A DNA stretch of 64,000 nt from Trichomonas vaginalis G3 (taxonomy: Eukaryota; Parabasalia; Trichomonadida; Trichomonadidae). Where the stretch lies: assembly GCF_026262505.1 (NCBI RefSeq), contig NC_067203.1, positions 23,541,411 to 23,605,410 on the forward strand, written 5' to 3'. The notes under the pieces were generated by a model that was not told the DNA's origin, did no database searches, and worked only from the letters and a program-made list of their open reading frames with translations. Of this stretch, positions 28,431-38,746 are shown piece by piece; the stretch's first letter is position 1, and every line of letters starts with the position of its first letter. The translations under genes were made by a program, and so were the position numbers.

Positions 28431-30038
28431 TTACTGACCTGCTGCCAAAATCTGCTCGATGGAAGCTGTCGTTATGCCAATCTGAGGAGCCCCAGCAGGT
28501 TTCATCGAACGAATCTTCAAAAGAGCATCTTCCGTGAAAAGTGCTATTGGTTTTGTAAACTTCTTTGCTTTCAATTCATCTGGACCGTCTCTGTCACCAG
28601 TATATTGTATTTGTACAGTACCAACAGTTGAAATACCACCCATAAAGTCTTCTGAGTCAGCAAATGGAATGCCAAGCCAAAAGTTTGAACGGTCTCCATT
28701 TGTATATTGAGTTTTTGACCTCCTGTATGAGTCCATACTTTCACATATGGCATAATAGAACTTTGCATTTCAGGGTTAATGGTCGTTGTGAAGTTGTTGT
28801 TAAAGTTCATAGCATCTAATGTCAAGTTGTATGACCTCATATCCTCAACTGTAGAATATTCTTCTCTTGGATAATATTTGCCATCTATGTTTATATGATA
28901 TTTAATACCGGGTTGTAGAAACAAGAATAGTCATTTATAGTTCGTCTGAACAGTACAAACATAGTATCTGCATGTTTCATTGCAGTTGTTAAAGCAATAT
29001 CTGTTCTTGCACCTGGGTCAGCACTTTGGTTTCCAACTTCACCTGCAAAGTCTTTGACAGATATTTGGTGTATAGGGAACATAAGTGGAACTGCAATATA
29101 TTTGGCAGCTAAAGCATTTGAAATATCTGGGTCCAACATATAGACTGCAAGTCTGCTTTCTATTCTCTTGCATTCAAATTTTTCGCATGTAAACTTAACT
29201 GGGTCCCAAGCAGTTCCAGCAGCATTGAAATAATAGTTTACTTCATTGTTGAAGTTTGAGAAACCAAAGTCTAAGTCAACTTTGTCTTTGCAAAATTCGG
29301 CGAATGACGTTTGATTTGTTCCCTTTACGTCTGTAATAGTGAATGGGTCTTGTGTTGGTGCAATGACTAAGTTATTTTTGCTTGGAGTAAGTTCGATAGA
29401 AATTTTTCCTGCCCAGTTTGACAAGTATCTTAAAAACCTGAAGATGAGGAAAGATGACAAAGGAACTCTAAGTTTCAGTTTTACTTTGGTTACTGCTGCT
29501 GCGCAGTTTGTCCAGAAAGGTTAACATAAACTCCTGGAACTTAGGGTCAAGTCTTCTTATTTTCTCAATATTTGCATACTGGTCTGTTTGTTCTCTAGCT
29601 TGTGGTTGTACTGAGTTTCTCAAAGCGAACCATTCATAGTTTGCCCATGTTACTGTTTGAACTAAGTCAGAGTTAGAATATATCTTATATCCCATGAAAA
29701 CTTCTGGAGCATATTGGTATCCGACATAGAAAATTCCATTGCAACCTTTCTTGTCAGACAACTTGGCAGAAGGTTTTTATTTCAATGTCTTGTTCCACGT
29801 ATAAGAATGAGTTGTCAATAGAAATAATATGAAACCTGTCGCAAGCAATATCTACTGTTGTTGAAGAACCTTCTCCAAACTCACCTACGTTTCCATAAGA
29901 AACAGCAGTTGTATATTCGTAAGTTCCAGGAACTATTTCTGACCTTCTAATGGCATTGTCGCATTCGTTATACCATTCGGAAACATTTCCGTTCATGGCA
30001 TCCAAAACTGTTGGCGTTATATTCTGAGCGGCGTACAT
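28431..30038 (-). pseudogene. Major capsid protein (double jelly-roll), element 1
   Basis: A long co-oriented set of segments, about 535 codons in all: MYAAQNITPTVLDAMNGNVS, DKKGCNGIFYVGYQYAPEVF, YSNWAGKI-type strands, PISHQ-like VPLMFPIHQISVKDFAGEVG and, near the end, FWLGIPFADSEDFMGG and QYTGDRDGPDELKAKK. Length, beta-rich composition and position after the coiled-coil gene fit a Polinton major capsid. The element 2 homologue at 41796 is of similar size but hardly alike in sequence. Broken, few breaks. Confidence 0.65.
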
Positions 30039-30567
30039 TTATATGGGTAAAAATATAGAATAGTTGGATTTATTTGTCATAATTGTTTCGTACCCAAGCT
30101 TTACTTTCTTCCTGACTGAGTTTTTAACTCTTCTTTTTCCTTCATTGCCACTACTTTCACTAGATGAAGTTACTTCTTCACTACTTTCACTTTGTTCTAC
30201 TCTTCTTCTTTGGTGTCGCTTTTGGTAACTTGCCCTCTGCTTCAAGTTGTTGCATCTTTGCCTCATGTTCACCTAGTATGTTGTAAATTTCCCATGTCCT
30301 TTTTGCCTTTGGGCTCTGGTCGCCCATCTCAGGTAACCTATATCTAGAAAGATTTTGTCATAGTTTGTATTTGAGTCTTCGCGTATTGTTTGCATGACTC
30401 TTTCCTGAGTTTCCGGTTCAAGCTCTTCAAACAGAGCTTGTCCATATGGAATAAGCTCGTTTCCAAATATATGTTTTTTGTAGCCATTCTGGTTTTCTTT
30501 CCATGTTACCAATAATATCTTTTGTGAATGGGAAAGCTTTTACCCAATGTTTCAGTCTTGCGTCCAT
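30039..30567 (-). pseudogene. Unrecognised Polinton gene before the capsid
   Basis: Starts MDARLKHWVKAFPFTKDIIG. The middle reads ELIPYGQALFEELEPETQER, and the end is basic and Ser/Glu-rich (RRRVEQSESSEEVTSSSESS, RVKNSVRKKVKLG). The basic end suggests nucleic-acid or capsid binding. Broken. Confidence 0.4.
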
Positions 30568-30579
30568 TTATTTCTGTAG

Positions 30580-31573
30580 TTGGTTTTATTTTGTCAAGGA
30601 ACATGTTTTTCAATACTAACATTTCATTTGGTACTGTCCATTTTGAGTTTTCTTAATATTCATCCTTCTCAGGTTCATTGTCTGCAAAGTAAGTTTTTAT
30701 GACATTTTGCAAACTTTCGTTTGCAAGGTCATGTACAATAGGTTCTCTTCCTTCTCTCTCCCTAACTTTCTTTTAAACTCTTCACCAAATATACCATCTT
30801 ATGGTTCTGTGTAGTTCTTTTGAGATAAATGTTTTAGAACGTCAGGTGTTATATTTCCATCAGCCATGTTCATTTCATACTGGTCCAAAATATCTGCATC
30901 TTTCATATCTTTCAATGGCATTAAAGCCGCGCTGAAAATACCAGCTATATCTGGTTCACCATTCACTTCCATTGCGTCTACAACTTCTTGGAATTGTGGT
31001 TGTAAGTTTATGAACCACCTATCCGGATTAGCTTTATGACCCCATCTCATTGTAGTTCCATAGTCTGCAGAAACAAAAGTAGGTTTGTTTCCATATTGGT
31101 TAGGTTCTGAATGAACTTTAAACAATGTTTCATTTCTATATGTTTTGTTGAAATTTAACCTTTTATTTTCACCGAGTTCAGCCAAAGATTGAACGTTATA
31201 TGGTCGTAAGTAAAAAGGATTGTTGTATTTGCGTACACTTTCTTTCAGTTCTTCCATTCTATGCTGAATATTTTCATCTGATGTTGGAGTCTTTTGTATG
31301 TCGGCGAACATTTTTCGATATTCTTCTACTATGTCAGCCGAATTTTTTCTTAGACTCTTGGAAAGATTCCATATTCCCGCATACACTTGTTGAGGGTCAA
31401 GATTTTTCGGCTGTTCCAAATCTTCATCTAGTTCTGTGAAGTTAGTTTTCCAAAGGAGGGACTTGTTTGTTTCCTTCAGGCTCTTCTAGCTGTTGTTGCT
31501 GAACTATTTCTTCCATGTCTGGTTGTATCTGAACTTCTTCCTGTGGAGTTTCTTGTACCTCATCTGCTGGCAT
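30580..31573 (-). pseudogene. Unrecognised Polinton gene
   Basis: Gln/Glu/Pro-rich start (MPADEVQETPQEEVQIQPDM) and a 206-residue open part at 30799-31419. That part contains AGIWNLSKSLRKNSADIVEE, NNPFYLRPYNVQSLAELGEN and NADYGTTMRWGH-like motifs. Possibly an internal virion protein. No family recognised; broken. Confidence 0.4.
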
Positions 31574-31656
31574 TTCATATATTCCGAGACCGTTTTTAAA
31601 AGTTTCCTATTTAAGCATCCGCACTCATAAACCTTTCTTCTTCTTTCGTTCCGTCT

Positions 31657-31737
31657 CTATTTTTTTACGCGTTTCATGAAGAGAGTTGAATTATCATTTT
31701 CTCTGACACCAAAATATCTCGGAGTAAATTCAGTCAT
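31657..31737 (-). CDS. 26-codon frame
   Basis: MTEFTPRYFGVRENDNSTLF then MKRVKK. Short and basic at its end. Real coding status uncertain; it fills the space between two larger minus-strand genes. Confidence 0.2.
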   Translation of the reverse strand: MTEFTPRYFGVRENDNSTLFMKRVKK

Positions 31738-31757
31738 GTCATTTGGATGATATGCTA

Positions 31758-33392
31758 TTAAATCATATCCTTAGCGAGCTTGTATTTTCCAGGTTTGAAA
31801 TTATATCCCATTTGGTGCTGAACCATAAAGCTAAATAGGTTCGGGTCAGTATTTCCTTCCTTGAACTTTCTAATAGCTTCTTTATATCTGTCACTAAAGT
31901 CAAGAGTATCTGGGTAACCATAGTCTTCCTTAAGCATTTTTAAGAATTCTTGGTTTCCTTGTTTCTCTACTTCTTTTATGTCTTGCTCTGTTTGTGGTTG
32001 TTGCTGTGCAGTTGTTTTTGAACTGTTGGTTGTGGTGCAGTGTTTTGAACTGTTGGTTGTGGTGCAGTGTTTTGAATGTTTTGGTTTGTGGTCAGTGTTT
32101 TGAACTGTTGGTTGTTGTGTTGGTTTTGGTGCATGCCTGTGTCTGTGTCCATGTGACGATGTAAATGTTTTAGGTAGTCCTGGTGCAGGTGCTTCTCTTG
32201 GAGGGTTTGGTGGTATATAAGTTCCACCAGCTGGCACATATGTTCCATCTGCAGCATAATGTCCTACCTGACTTTTCGTTCTTAAGAAAGCATTTACTAG
32301 GTCTGTTTTGGTCTGTTTGTAACTCTTTTTCTTGACTTTCCACAAACAACAGTTGTCTAACGGCGTCATAGGCATTTGAACTGCCTGTCTCGTTGCTGCA
32401 TCTGTTATTTTCGTCATATTTTGTGCTACTTCTCTTAACTCTTTGTCGAAACCTTCAGACTTCAGTTTCTTTCCAGATGAGAAGTCGTTCACTAGTTTCA
32501 CCTTACTATGAAGAGCTTCGAAGGCGTTCTTAAAGTCAGCATTCATTAAAGCTTCATTTGAACTGTCTTCATCCGCTTGTATTTTTGTCCTTATTGACCC
32601 TATAAGTTGGGCTGCTTTAGCGTTGGCTTGGGCATCTAACCAGTCATTATTAGCTTTTATATATTCTGCGCTTTTCATTGCCTTCTGCATGGCTGCGTCG
32701 TTATTTTTACTTTCTTGTGCTAAGTTTTCATACTGTACGGTTTGGTTTTGCAACTGTAAAAGTTTTTCTGCCTTTACATTTGCTTCAACTTCTTTTTTAT
32801 ACTCATCGCTATCCATATATGTCTTCAGGGCTTTTTGTTTTATTTCTTCATCTTTCAGTACTTTATATTGAGTAGTATGGTTTTTCAAATTTATAACATC
32901 TTGTTCCATTTTTGCTACTTCTGCTGCTTTTTCTGACACTTTTTTCGCATATTCCTCTGTACTTAGTTCTTTCAGTTGTTCTTCTTTCTTCTTTTTCTCT
33001 ACGTTTAACTCATTGAGTTTCTTTGTGTGTCTGTCATATTCTAGTTTCTTTTCGTTTTCACTTATTTGTTTCTGTATGTCTATGTTTGACTTTTTGACAT
33101 CTGTTATTTGATTTTTGAGTGAACTCAAATTCATTTGACTTTGAGGGTTATAAGCTGTTCCGTCTGCAGCTCCACCATAGCCTGCCATTTTCGCTAAAAG
33201 TGCCGCTCTTAAACCTCCACTCTGTGCACCAATAACTCGGTTTAAAAGCATAGGGTTGCTTGACATTTGTTGCAACATAGTGGGGTCATTCATAATTTGT
33301 TGTTGCAACTGTTGTTGTGGTGTTAGTTTTACTATTGGATGTTTCAATGCTCTCTTCCTCTTACGTATATTCTTACGTAGCTTACGTGGCAT
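31758..33392 (-). CDS. Coiled-coil virion-type protein, element 1
   Basis: 544 residues from MPRKLRKNIRKRKRALKHPI. I chose this start over the longer frame because TTTTTACTTCACTTAAA lies directly before it. A basic N-terminus and a short Gln-rich/Met-rich stretch (PQQQLQQQIMNDPTMLQQM) come first. A long coiled coil (about 100-290, with KKKEEQLKELSTEEYAKKVS) and a Pro/Gly section follow, then a low-complexity His/Thr/Gln part with repeats (QNTAPQPTV-like). It ends SFMVQHQMGYNFKPGKYKLA. Very like a structural or core protein. It is the rightmost gene, reading inward from the right terminal repeat. Confidence 0.6.
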   Translation of the reverse strand: MPRKLRKNIRKRKRALKHPIVKLTPQQQLQQQIMNDPTMLQQMSSNPMLLNRVIGAQSGGLRAALLAKMAGYGGAADGTAYNPQSQMNLSSLKNQITDVKKSNIDIQKQISENEKKLEYDRHTKKLNELNVEKKKKEEQLKELSTEEYAKKVSEKAAEVAKMEQDVINLKNHTTQYKVLKDEEIKQKALKTYMDSDEYKKEVEANVKAEKLLQLQNQTVQYENLAQESKNNDAAMQKAMKSAEYIKANNDWLDAQANAKAAQLIGSIRTKIQADEDSSNEALMNADFKNAFEALHSKVKLVNDFSSGKKLKSEGFDKELREVAQNMTKITDAATRQAVQMPMTPLDNCCLWKVKKKSYKQTKTDLVNAFLRTKSQVGHYAADGTYVPAGGTYIPPNPPREAPAPGLPKTFTSSHGHRHRHAPKPTQQPTVQNTDHKPKHSKHCTTTNSSKHCTTTNSSKTTAQQQPQTEQDIKEVEKQGNQEFLKMLKEDYGYPDTLDFSDRYKEAIRKFKEGNTDPNLFSFMVQHQMGYNFKPGKYKLAKDMI

Positions 33393-33602
33393 TTTAAGTG
33401 AAGTAAAAACGGTTTTTGACAGATGTTTATATGACACTTTTTGTTCAGCACAAAAAACTACTCGGTCAAAGTGTTGTCGGTTTTGTAAAATAACCGTCCT
33501 ATCTTGTTTTAAAATGGAGAAAAGGCTTCTCAAAGTATACTTCCTTGGAACGCCTGTAACTTTTCCTGTAGCGACGTTAGACCCTTACTTGTCCGGACAA
33601 AG

Positions 33603-33682
33603 TTATACTAAACATCTTCAGGGCTAGAGGGCACGAAGTGCCTGGAGGCCCCACTACCTTTTTTTTTTTTTTTTTTTTTTTT
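33603..33682 (-). repeat. Right terminal inverted repeat of element 1
   Basis: 33603-33658 is the inverse of 8436-8491 with two mismatches, followed by T24 (33659-33682). Confidence 0.92.
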
Positions 33683-33688
33683 GAGATA
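33683..33688. repeat. Right target-site duplication GAGATA
   Basis: Directly after the T tract; identical to 8415-8420. Confidence 0.85.
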
Positions 33689-34356
33689 CATGTATTTGTC
33701 CGGTACTACCTTGCATGACCATGTCCTGTATTTACAGCAAGCAATTATTGGTATCGCTGCTATTTATCAGATTTAAATCGCATCTAACCAATTTTTTGGC
33801 TTCAAACTTTGGATATTGAATATATAGATTAAATGCACTGATAAGGATGAGTAAAGTGAAGATAAGCTGCTGAAATATTGCAATAAAGCATTCATTTTAT
33901 TTAATATTGAAATTATCTCGATTTGAAATGTTCTTTAAATTGTTCGAAGAGGAACAGACATAAATATCATTCTTTAATGGATTGTAATCCCAAGTAATAA
34001 TATAATTCAACTATTTGAAGATTATGAATATATAAAATTAAATTTATGGTAAAACTCCTCTTCATATGGCATCAGAAGTAAAAAAAATCATAAAATATAA
34101 ATATAAATAAAATTAAAGAATTTCAACATTATCCAGGTAAATGTTATAGTATGACTTGTATTTTTCAAGTAGTTTCATGTTACCTTTGAGATTACAACAA
34201 TATTTGAAAGATCTATTCCAGAATATTTTATAATTATACCATTAAAGGTTGAATATCATTAAAAGTAATCAATTAAAAGAAGAAAAATCGGTATAATTAT
34301 AAAAACAAAAAACGTTCATGTAGAATTGCATTTACAAACATAATTTGAAAAATCTC
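33689..34356. other. Host spacer after element 1
   Basis: AT-rich sequence with stops in all frames. I see no gene or repeat. Confidence 0.5.
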
Positions 34357-34419
34357 GTACATTATTGAGAGCGGAACAAAATTTGCTTCGCAAATTTTGT
34401 TCCGCTCTCAATAATGTAC
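34357..34419. repeat. Perfect 30-bp inverted repeat with 3-nt loop
   Basis: GTACATTATTGAGAGCGGAA continuing to TTTGC, then TTC, then the exact inverse. No mismatch in 30 bp, and GC-richer than the flanks. It would form a very stable hairpin. It could be a terminator-like or boundary hairpin, or a tiny palindromic mobile element. No target duplication is obvious. Confidence 0.85.
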
Positions 34420-34559
34420 AAAATATAAAAATTAAAATATTTCAGAATCATTAACATGATACATATGTTAGGTAAGTTCTTCATACATTTGAAGAGAATT
34501 GATGTATTTATCACAGAATTTTCTGGATTTGAAAACAAGAATTGTGATTAGTAACATGA

Positions 34560-34967
34560 GACAATAATTAAGATCTTTGTCGTGAAGCTAATTTCTTTAG
34601 CATCTCCTTTATAAATGAATGAAGAAATAATGATTTCTGTTGCTTCTGAAGAATTATTGGATTCATTTGGTTGTGGTGATTCAATTGCTTTAACACCTTC
34701 AATCAAAAATATTTCTTCACGTTCTTCAATTTGTTTGTTGTTTTATGGTGGTAAATTTTGATATATTGTGTTAGAAGGATATGAATATGAATTGTTTTTA
34801 ACAATATTCTCAAATGGTGTTATTGTATCGCAATTTTCGATTATTGGAGTTAGAAATCTGGACGGACCTTTATTTTCGTACTCTTTTGTAACAAAGAAAC
34901 GGTCGAACGCATGAATTCCGATACGAAGTTTCTTGCGACCTCTGTAACAAATATTTATCACGAGCAA
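34560..34967 (-). pseudogene. Host gene remains, unrecognised
   Basis: The open part (34743-34967) reads RKKLRIGIHAFDRFFVTKEY, SRFLTPIIENCDTITPFENI. An in-frame TAA ends it, yet the same frame continues with coding-like sequence (NNKQIEEREEIFLIEGVKAI, ESPQPNESNNSSEATEIIIS) toward 34,560. I do not recognise it. One nonsense change or an assembly error is the simplest reading. Confidence 0.35.
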
Positions 34968-34969
34968 CT

Positions 34970-35209
34970 TTCGACATTTCTAGTCAAAACGTTGAAACGC
35001 TGATCATTGAAGGATCATTTCGAAAATTTCCTATTTTTGATGGATTATATCAAAGGTCCGGACCATGGAAACAAAGAAAAATAGATGGTAAACAAACATG
35101 GTATTATGTTTTGAAAGAAGAAATGAAAGGATTATATAAACAAATTGAACCAAACGATAATGAGGAATCATTTACTGACGATGAAATACCTGTGAATGAA
35201 GCTTTATAA
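34970..35209 (+). pseudogene. Host coding fragment, C-terminal end, unrecognised
   Basis: A plus-strand frame without a clear ATG. It reads NVETLIIEGSFRKFPIFDGL, RSGPWKQRKIDGKQTWYYVL, then EEMKGLYKQIEPNDNEESFT, ending in TAA. The block GPWxxRKxxGxxTWYYVL looks like a conserved DNA-binding or ligand-binding core. It appears to be the 3' end of a gene whose 5' part is missing, next to the edge of element 2. Confidence 0.4.
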
Positions 35210-35243
35210 AGTATGACTGGAATTTATTTTTGCCTTCCTCCTG

Positions 35244-35477
35244 TGATGTTGTCAAAATGTCATGTTGTCTCATTTTTTCAGAGAAGTTAAATGACCTGGT
35301 GACCTGGTGACCTGGTGACCCCTTCAGTTCTTCAAAAATAATTAATTATTGAATAACCCATGATGTTGTCAAAATGTCATGTTGTCTCATTTTTTCAGAG
35401 AAGTTAAATGACCTGGTGACCTGGTGACCTGGTGACCCCTTCAGTTCTTCAAAAATAATTAATTATTGAATAACCTA
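35244..35477 (+). repeat. Two tandem copies of a 117-bp unit
   Basis: Unit: TGATGTTGTCAAAATGTCAT, GTTGTCTCATTTTTTCAGAG, three CCTGGTGA direct repeats, CCCTTCAGTTCTTCAAAAAT, AATTAATTATTGAATAACC. The two copies are almost identical. A third, diverged copy lies at 35638-35757. Confidence 0.85.
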
Positions 35478-35494
35478 AAAACCATTAATCCTGC

Positions 35495-35632
35495 GTGAAT
35501 TTTGTATAAAAAAACAACCGCCGGAATTCAGACGGTTGCTATATTCTTCACAAAACATTAACGTAAACATTAACGATAAAATATATTTTTGTCTGATTTA
35601 CACTCATTACGATGAAGTCATGACAAATCATT
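35495..35632 (-). repeat. Inverted match to element 1's 19.40-19.48 kb and iteron unit
   Basis: Read on the minus strand: TAATGTTTTGTGAAGAATAT, AGCAACCGTCTGAATTCCGG, CGGTTG and TATACAAAATTCACGCAGG. This is nearly the same as plus-strand 19410-19482. The neighbouring ATGACTTCATCGTAATGAGT matches the 24-bp units. It contains a CAACCG...CGGTTG inverted repeat. So the two elements share non-coding sequence here. Confidence 0.75.
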
Positions 35633-35637
35633 TCCTG

Positions 35638-35757
35638 TGTTGTTGTCAAAATGTCATGTTGTCTCATTTTTTCAGAGAAGTTCATTAACCTGGTAGCACA
35701 TGGTAACATGGTAGCACCTTCAGTTCTTCAAAAATAATTAATTATTGAATAACCTAA
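35638..35757 (+). repeat. Third, diverged copy of the 117-bp unit
   Basis: Same start and end as 35244-35477, but the CCTGGTGA part has become CCTGGTAGCACATGGTAACA. Lies about 160 bp beyond copy 2. Confidence 0.7.
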
Positions 35758-35914
35758 AAACATGAGACTTTGTCTCCGGACTCTTTGAGTCACTTAACGT
35801 AAACATTTATTTCTGCAGTTCATCCATTACTTCATTACCTAATTAATTACAGACATAAAATATATTTAGTTCATTCGGTAAGCCTAAACCCTTTGGGTCA
35901 AGTCTCAAGCACAT

Positions 35915-38011
35915 TCAATGAACGCGGTACCATGCGAATACAGTCACAAATGGTGGCATGTAATCTTTACCCGAGCCTGTTGGATTTGTTGTGAAAGTGT
36001 GTGAATGATTTCCTGCGGTTCCACAGAAAATACCTGTGCTTGAATCTACTGGGTCAGTTGTGATATCATATCTATCCATTCCCTGTCTATCCGAACCTGC
36101 TGCAAGATTTCTATAACCTCTTTTTGTTATTGAATGTGAATGATTACCTGTTGTGTTTGTCGTTCCTGTATGAGTGTGCGGTGGAAGGTTTGCTTCTTTA
36201 ATTTTCTTCGAACCTCCTGTTTGCTTTGAATATCTAGCACAGTATAAGAATTTATCTACAATCTGCTTCCACATACCAAAACCTAAAACTTCTGAAGGAT
36301 TTGTTGAGTTCATTGACGTATAAATAGAACCAATGGGGTAAATCATCTCAAGAATTGTATTTAATCCATTATGAATATTGAATTTATTATATAATATTGA
36401 ATTTGGGTGAGTATTTAAAACTGGTCTTGTTATCAATATTAACGTATTATTTTTGAAAATTGCTTTTCTAACATCTTGAAATTTTGTGATTTCAGACCAG
36501 TTTCTTCCATCACTACTGATATTTACTAAATCACCACATCCTAAAGCAATGAAATACCCATCAATATAAAATAAATTTGTAAATCTATAATTTTGAGTAA
36601 GTTTTGGAGTGAATGAATAAACCAATTCCCAATTTGATAAATCCTGTGATAAATAAATATGTCTGTTATAACTTACAGGATATGAATAGACCATTTCACC
36701 TGAAACGAGAACATAAACATTTGATCCATAACATAAAGCTTCAATGTCTCCATCAGCTTGAAAAATTTGTTCAAATTGACCTTGTGATATTGAAGATGAT
36801 CTATAAATTTTATCATTTTGTAGGATAAAATACATGTTGTTAATGTAATACCACTTACTTGTATAATCAATTTTCAAATCTGATGACATCATACTAAACA
36901 TATAATAATTTATCCCATCCTCACTAATGAAAATTTGATTGACTTCATAAATTAGTACCCATTTATTATTAACACATCTAATAGGATTATTTGGATATTT
37001 AAATTTAGCATCTTGATTTAAATTACATTTGAACCATTGGATACAATCGAATGAATAACAAGGGCAAAAATCATCTTCAACCGTTATCATTCCCATAAAT
37101 TTACCGTTATTATATTCAACATATAAAATTCTTGGATTAATGATTGGCTTTCGTGTATCAGGATTCAAAACAGATGGAGTAAATGATTCATAGTTTTAAA
37201 ATCATTTGTTTTAAAATAATAAAGCACTCCAGCTGTATAAAATAAATACATGGTCACTCCATCGAAACATATCCATTCAAAAGAATCTATATCAAAGGTT
37301 TTATCTGATGATTTCATAAAATTTAAAAATGGTGGAGTAAAATAACCTCTGATTGTTTTATTTCTTCATTAACAAATGATATATTAGCTTTCTTATTTAA
37401 CTCACTCTCCACATATTCCTTATCTGCTTTCTTATTTAACTCATCGTTAACATATTCCTTATCCGCTTTAAGGTCTAAACATCCTGAAACCCATCCTGTA
37501 TCGGCTTTAGTTTTTAAAATCTTTGATGTCCATTCATGATACCATTCAACCCTTTCTTTAATTTCATTATCTTTTTCATCAACATAAACCAAATTTGCCT
37601 TCTTCATTAACTCACTATCCACATATTCCTTATCTGCTTCTTCATTATGTCATTTAGGAAACCTTCTATGAATTCCTCATTTAAATTAAATCTTCCAATC
37701 TTCAAAACTTTAGGAAATGCATTTAATGCGTAATATCTCTGTTCTTCTGGTGGAATTGATGTTATATCATCCGTTATACCTTTAATTTTTGAATTCATAA
37801 ATAAAATTTCTTTTATATTTGATATCACTGCACCACCTTTGCAAACGAATTCGAAATGGTCATTTTTCAATACTATCTCCAAATCTCCATATTTCAACCT
37901 TTGCGTTTGTTCTGCCGTCTTTGAATTATATGCATATATGGCGTATGTAATGGTCTGAGGGACCTGGGTGCTTTGTGCCTTAAGTTGCTGTGGTTGCTGT
38001 TGTTTAATCAT
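35915..38011 (-). pseudogene. Fibre gene of element 2, with propeller-like insert and collar end
   Basis: Order from the N-terminus: a Gln-rich start (37607-38011: MIKQQQPQQLKAQSTQVPQT, a beta-rich head). Next is a coiled coil with KADKEYV(N/E)(D/S)ELNKKA repeats (37323-37622). A 417-residue open part follows (35915-37168). That part starts with repeated beta sheets bearing Asp-box-like strings (FISEDGINYYMF, YLSQDLSNWELV, NISSDGRNWSEI). It ends with the collar signature MIYPIGSIYTSMNSTNPSEV, FGMWKQIVDKF and a His/Gly tip (PHTHTGTTNTTGNHSHS). Element 1's fibre has the same coil and collar but no propeller. Broken. Confidence 0.75.
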
Positions 38012-38035
38012 TTATTATGATTTAAAAATAAATAT

Positions 38036-38746
38036 TTAATCTGTTATCTCATCAGCTATTTTTTCTATTTGAAATTGCCATAATATTTCATTCATGAATT
38101 CTAAATCACAATCAAATAGGTCAGTTATTCTAAATTTAATATTTGATAAATCTTTTGAATGAAGAATAAATGAATTCCCGGATAATTGAAACGGATATGA
38201 TAAAGAAAATGTGTTTAAGTTGATGGATAAAATGTTTTGTATTGATGGGTAAGAGTTAGGGTCTAATGTTTGATGTGAAAATCTCATTGGGGTATTAACT
38301 TTATCACATTTGATTAAAATGAAATTGGAACCAGTGTCAGAATACAAAACATCCCCAACATCTTTTTCAAAATTTAATATCCCCAACAATGAACGAAGAT
38401 GAGGAGTACAAAATTTAATTTTCAGCGGAAATTTAATAAGGTTATTTATTTCATCAAGTTCAAAAAGTTTATCAGGTTTTGATTTAAAATTTTCTTCATA
38501 CCATACGATAAATGATTCATTTAAATAACTTAAAATCATGTTAATATCCCATTTCGCTATCACATTATTTATATACATATCATACGTTTTTTCAAGGTCA
38601 TCTTTAATAAATGATATATAATCTGAAGGGTCTAAAAGAATGGGATTAAATTTACCACTCACAGAAACGAGAGTAACATTATAAATTCCGCTAACTGTTA
38701 AATTTAATTCACAGCTATTATTCGAAATAATATTGATAATTGACAT
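38036..38746 (-). CDS. Capsid-associated protein of element 2, jelly-roll-like
   Basis: 236 residues, open: MSIINIISNNSCELNLTVSG, then alternating strands, and an end SNIKFRITDLFDCDLEFMNE, ILWQFQIEKIADEITD. 'I.FRITDLF...L.F.NEILWQFQIE' is a typical last pair of strands of penton/jelly-roll proteins seen in Polintons. Assignment is by pattern only. It is divergent from the 38766 gene with a 19-bp spacer. Confidence 0.5.
   Translation of the reverse strand: MSIINIISNNSCELNLTVSGIYNVTLVSVSGKFNPILLDPSDYISFIKDDLEKTYDMYINNVIAKWDINMILSYLNESFIVWYEENFKSKPDKLFELDEINNLIKFPLKIKFCTPHLRSLLGILNFEKDVGDVLYSDTGSNFILIKCDKVNTPMRFSHQTLDPNSYPSIQNILSINLNTFSLSYPFQLSGNSFILHSKDLSNIKFRITDLFDCDLEFMNEILWQFQIEKIADEITD

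Larger units (their letters stand above)
8421..33682. mobile_element. Polinton/Maverick element 1, both ends present
   Basis: About 25.3 kb. It is bounded by 56-bp terminal inverted repeats (8436-8491 and 33603-33658; two mismatches), each with an outer homopolymer (A15 left, T24 right), and by a 6-bp direct target duplication GAGATA. Six bases is the standard Polinton target size. Parts: adenine methyltransferase, fibre, integrase, pVI-like protein, protein-primed polymerase, repeat-rich accessory zone, packaging ATPase, SF3 helicase, candidate penton, major capsid and coiled-coil protein. Most genes are broken (estimated two to four dozen breaks in all). The well-kept ends and duplication suggest a fairly young insertion that has since decayed. 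Confidence 0.93.

Noticed and set aside
31976-32257. 93-codon His/Gln-rich frame on the minus strand
   Set aside because: It is an out-of-frame reading of the low-complexity part of the coiled-coil gene 31758-33392.
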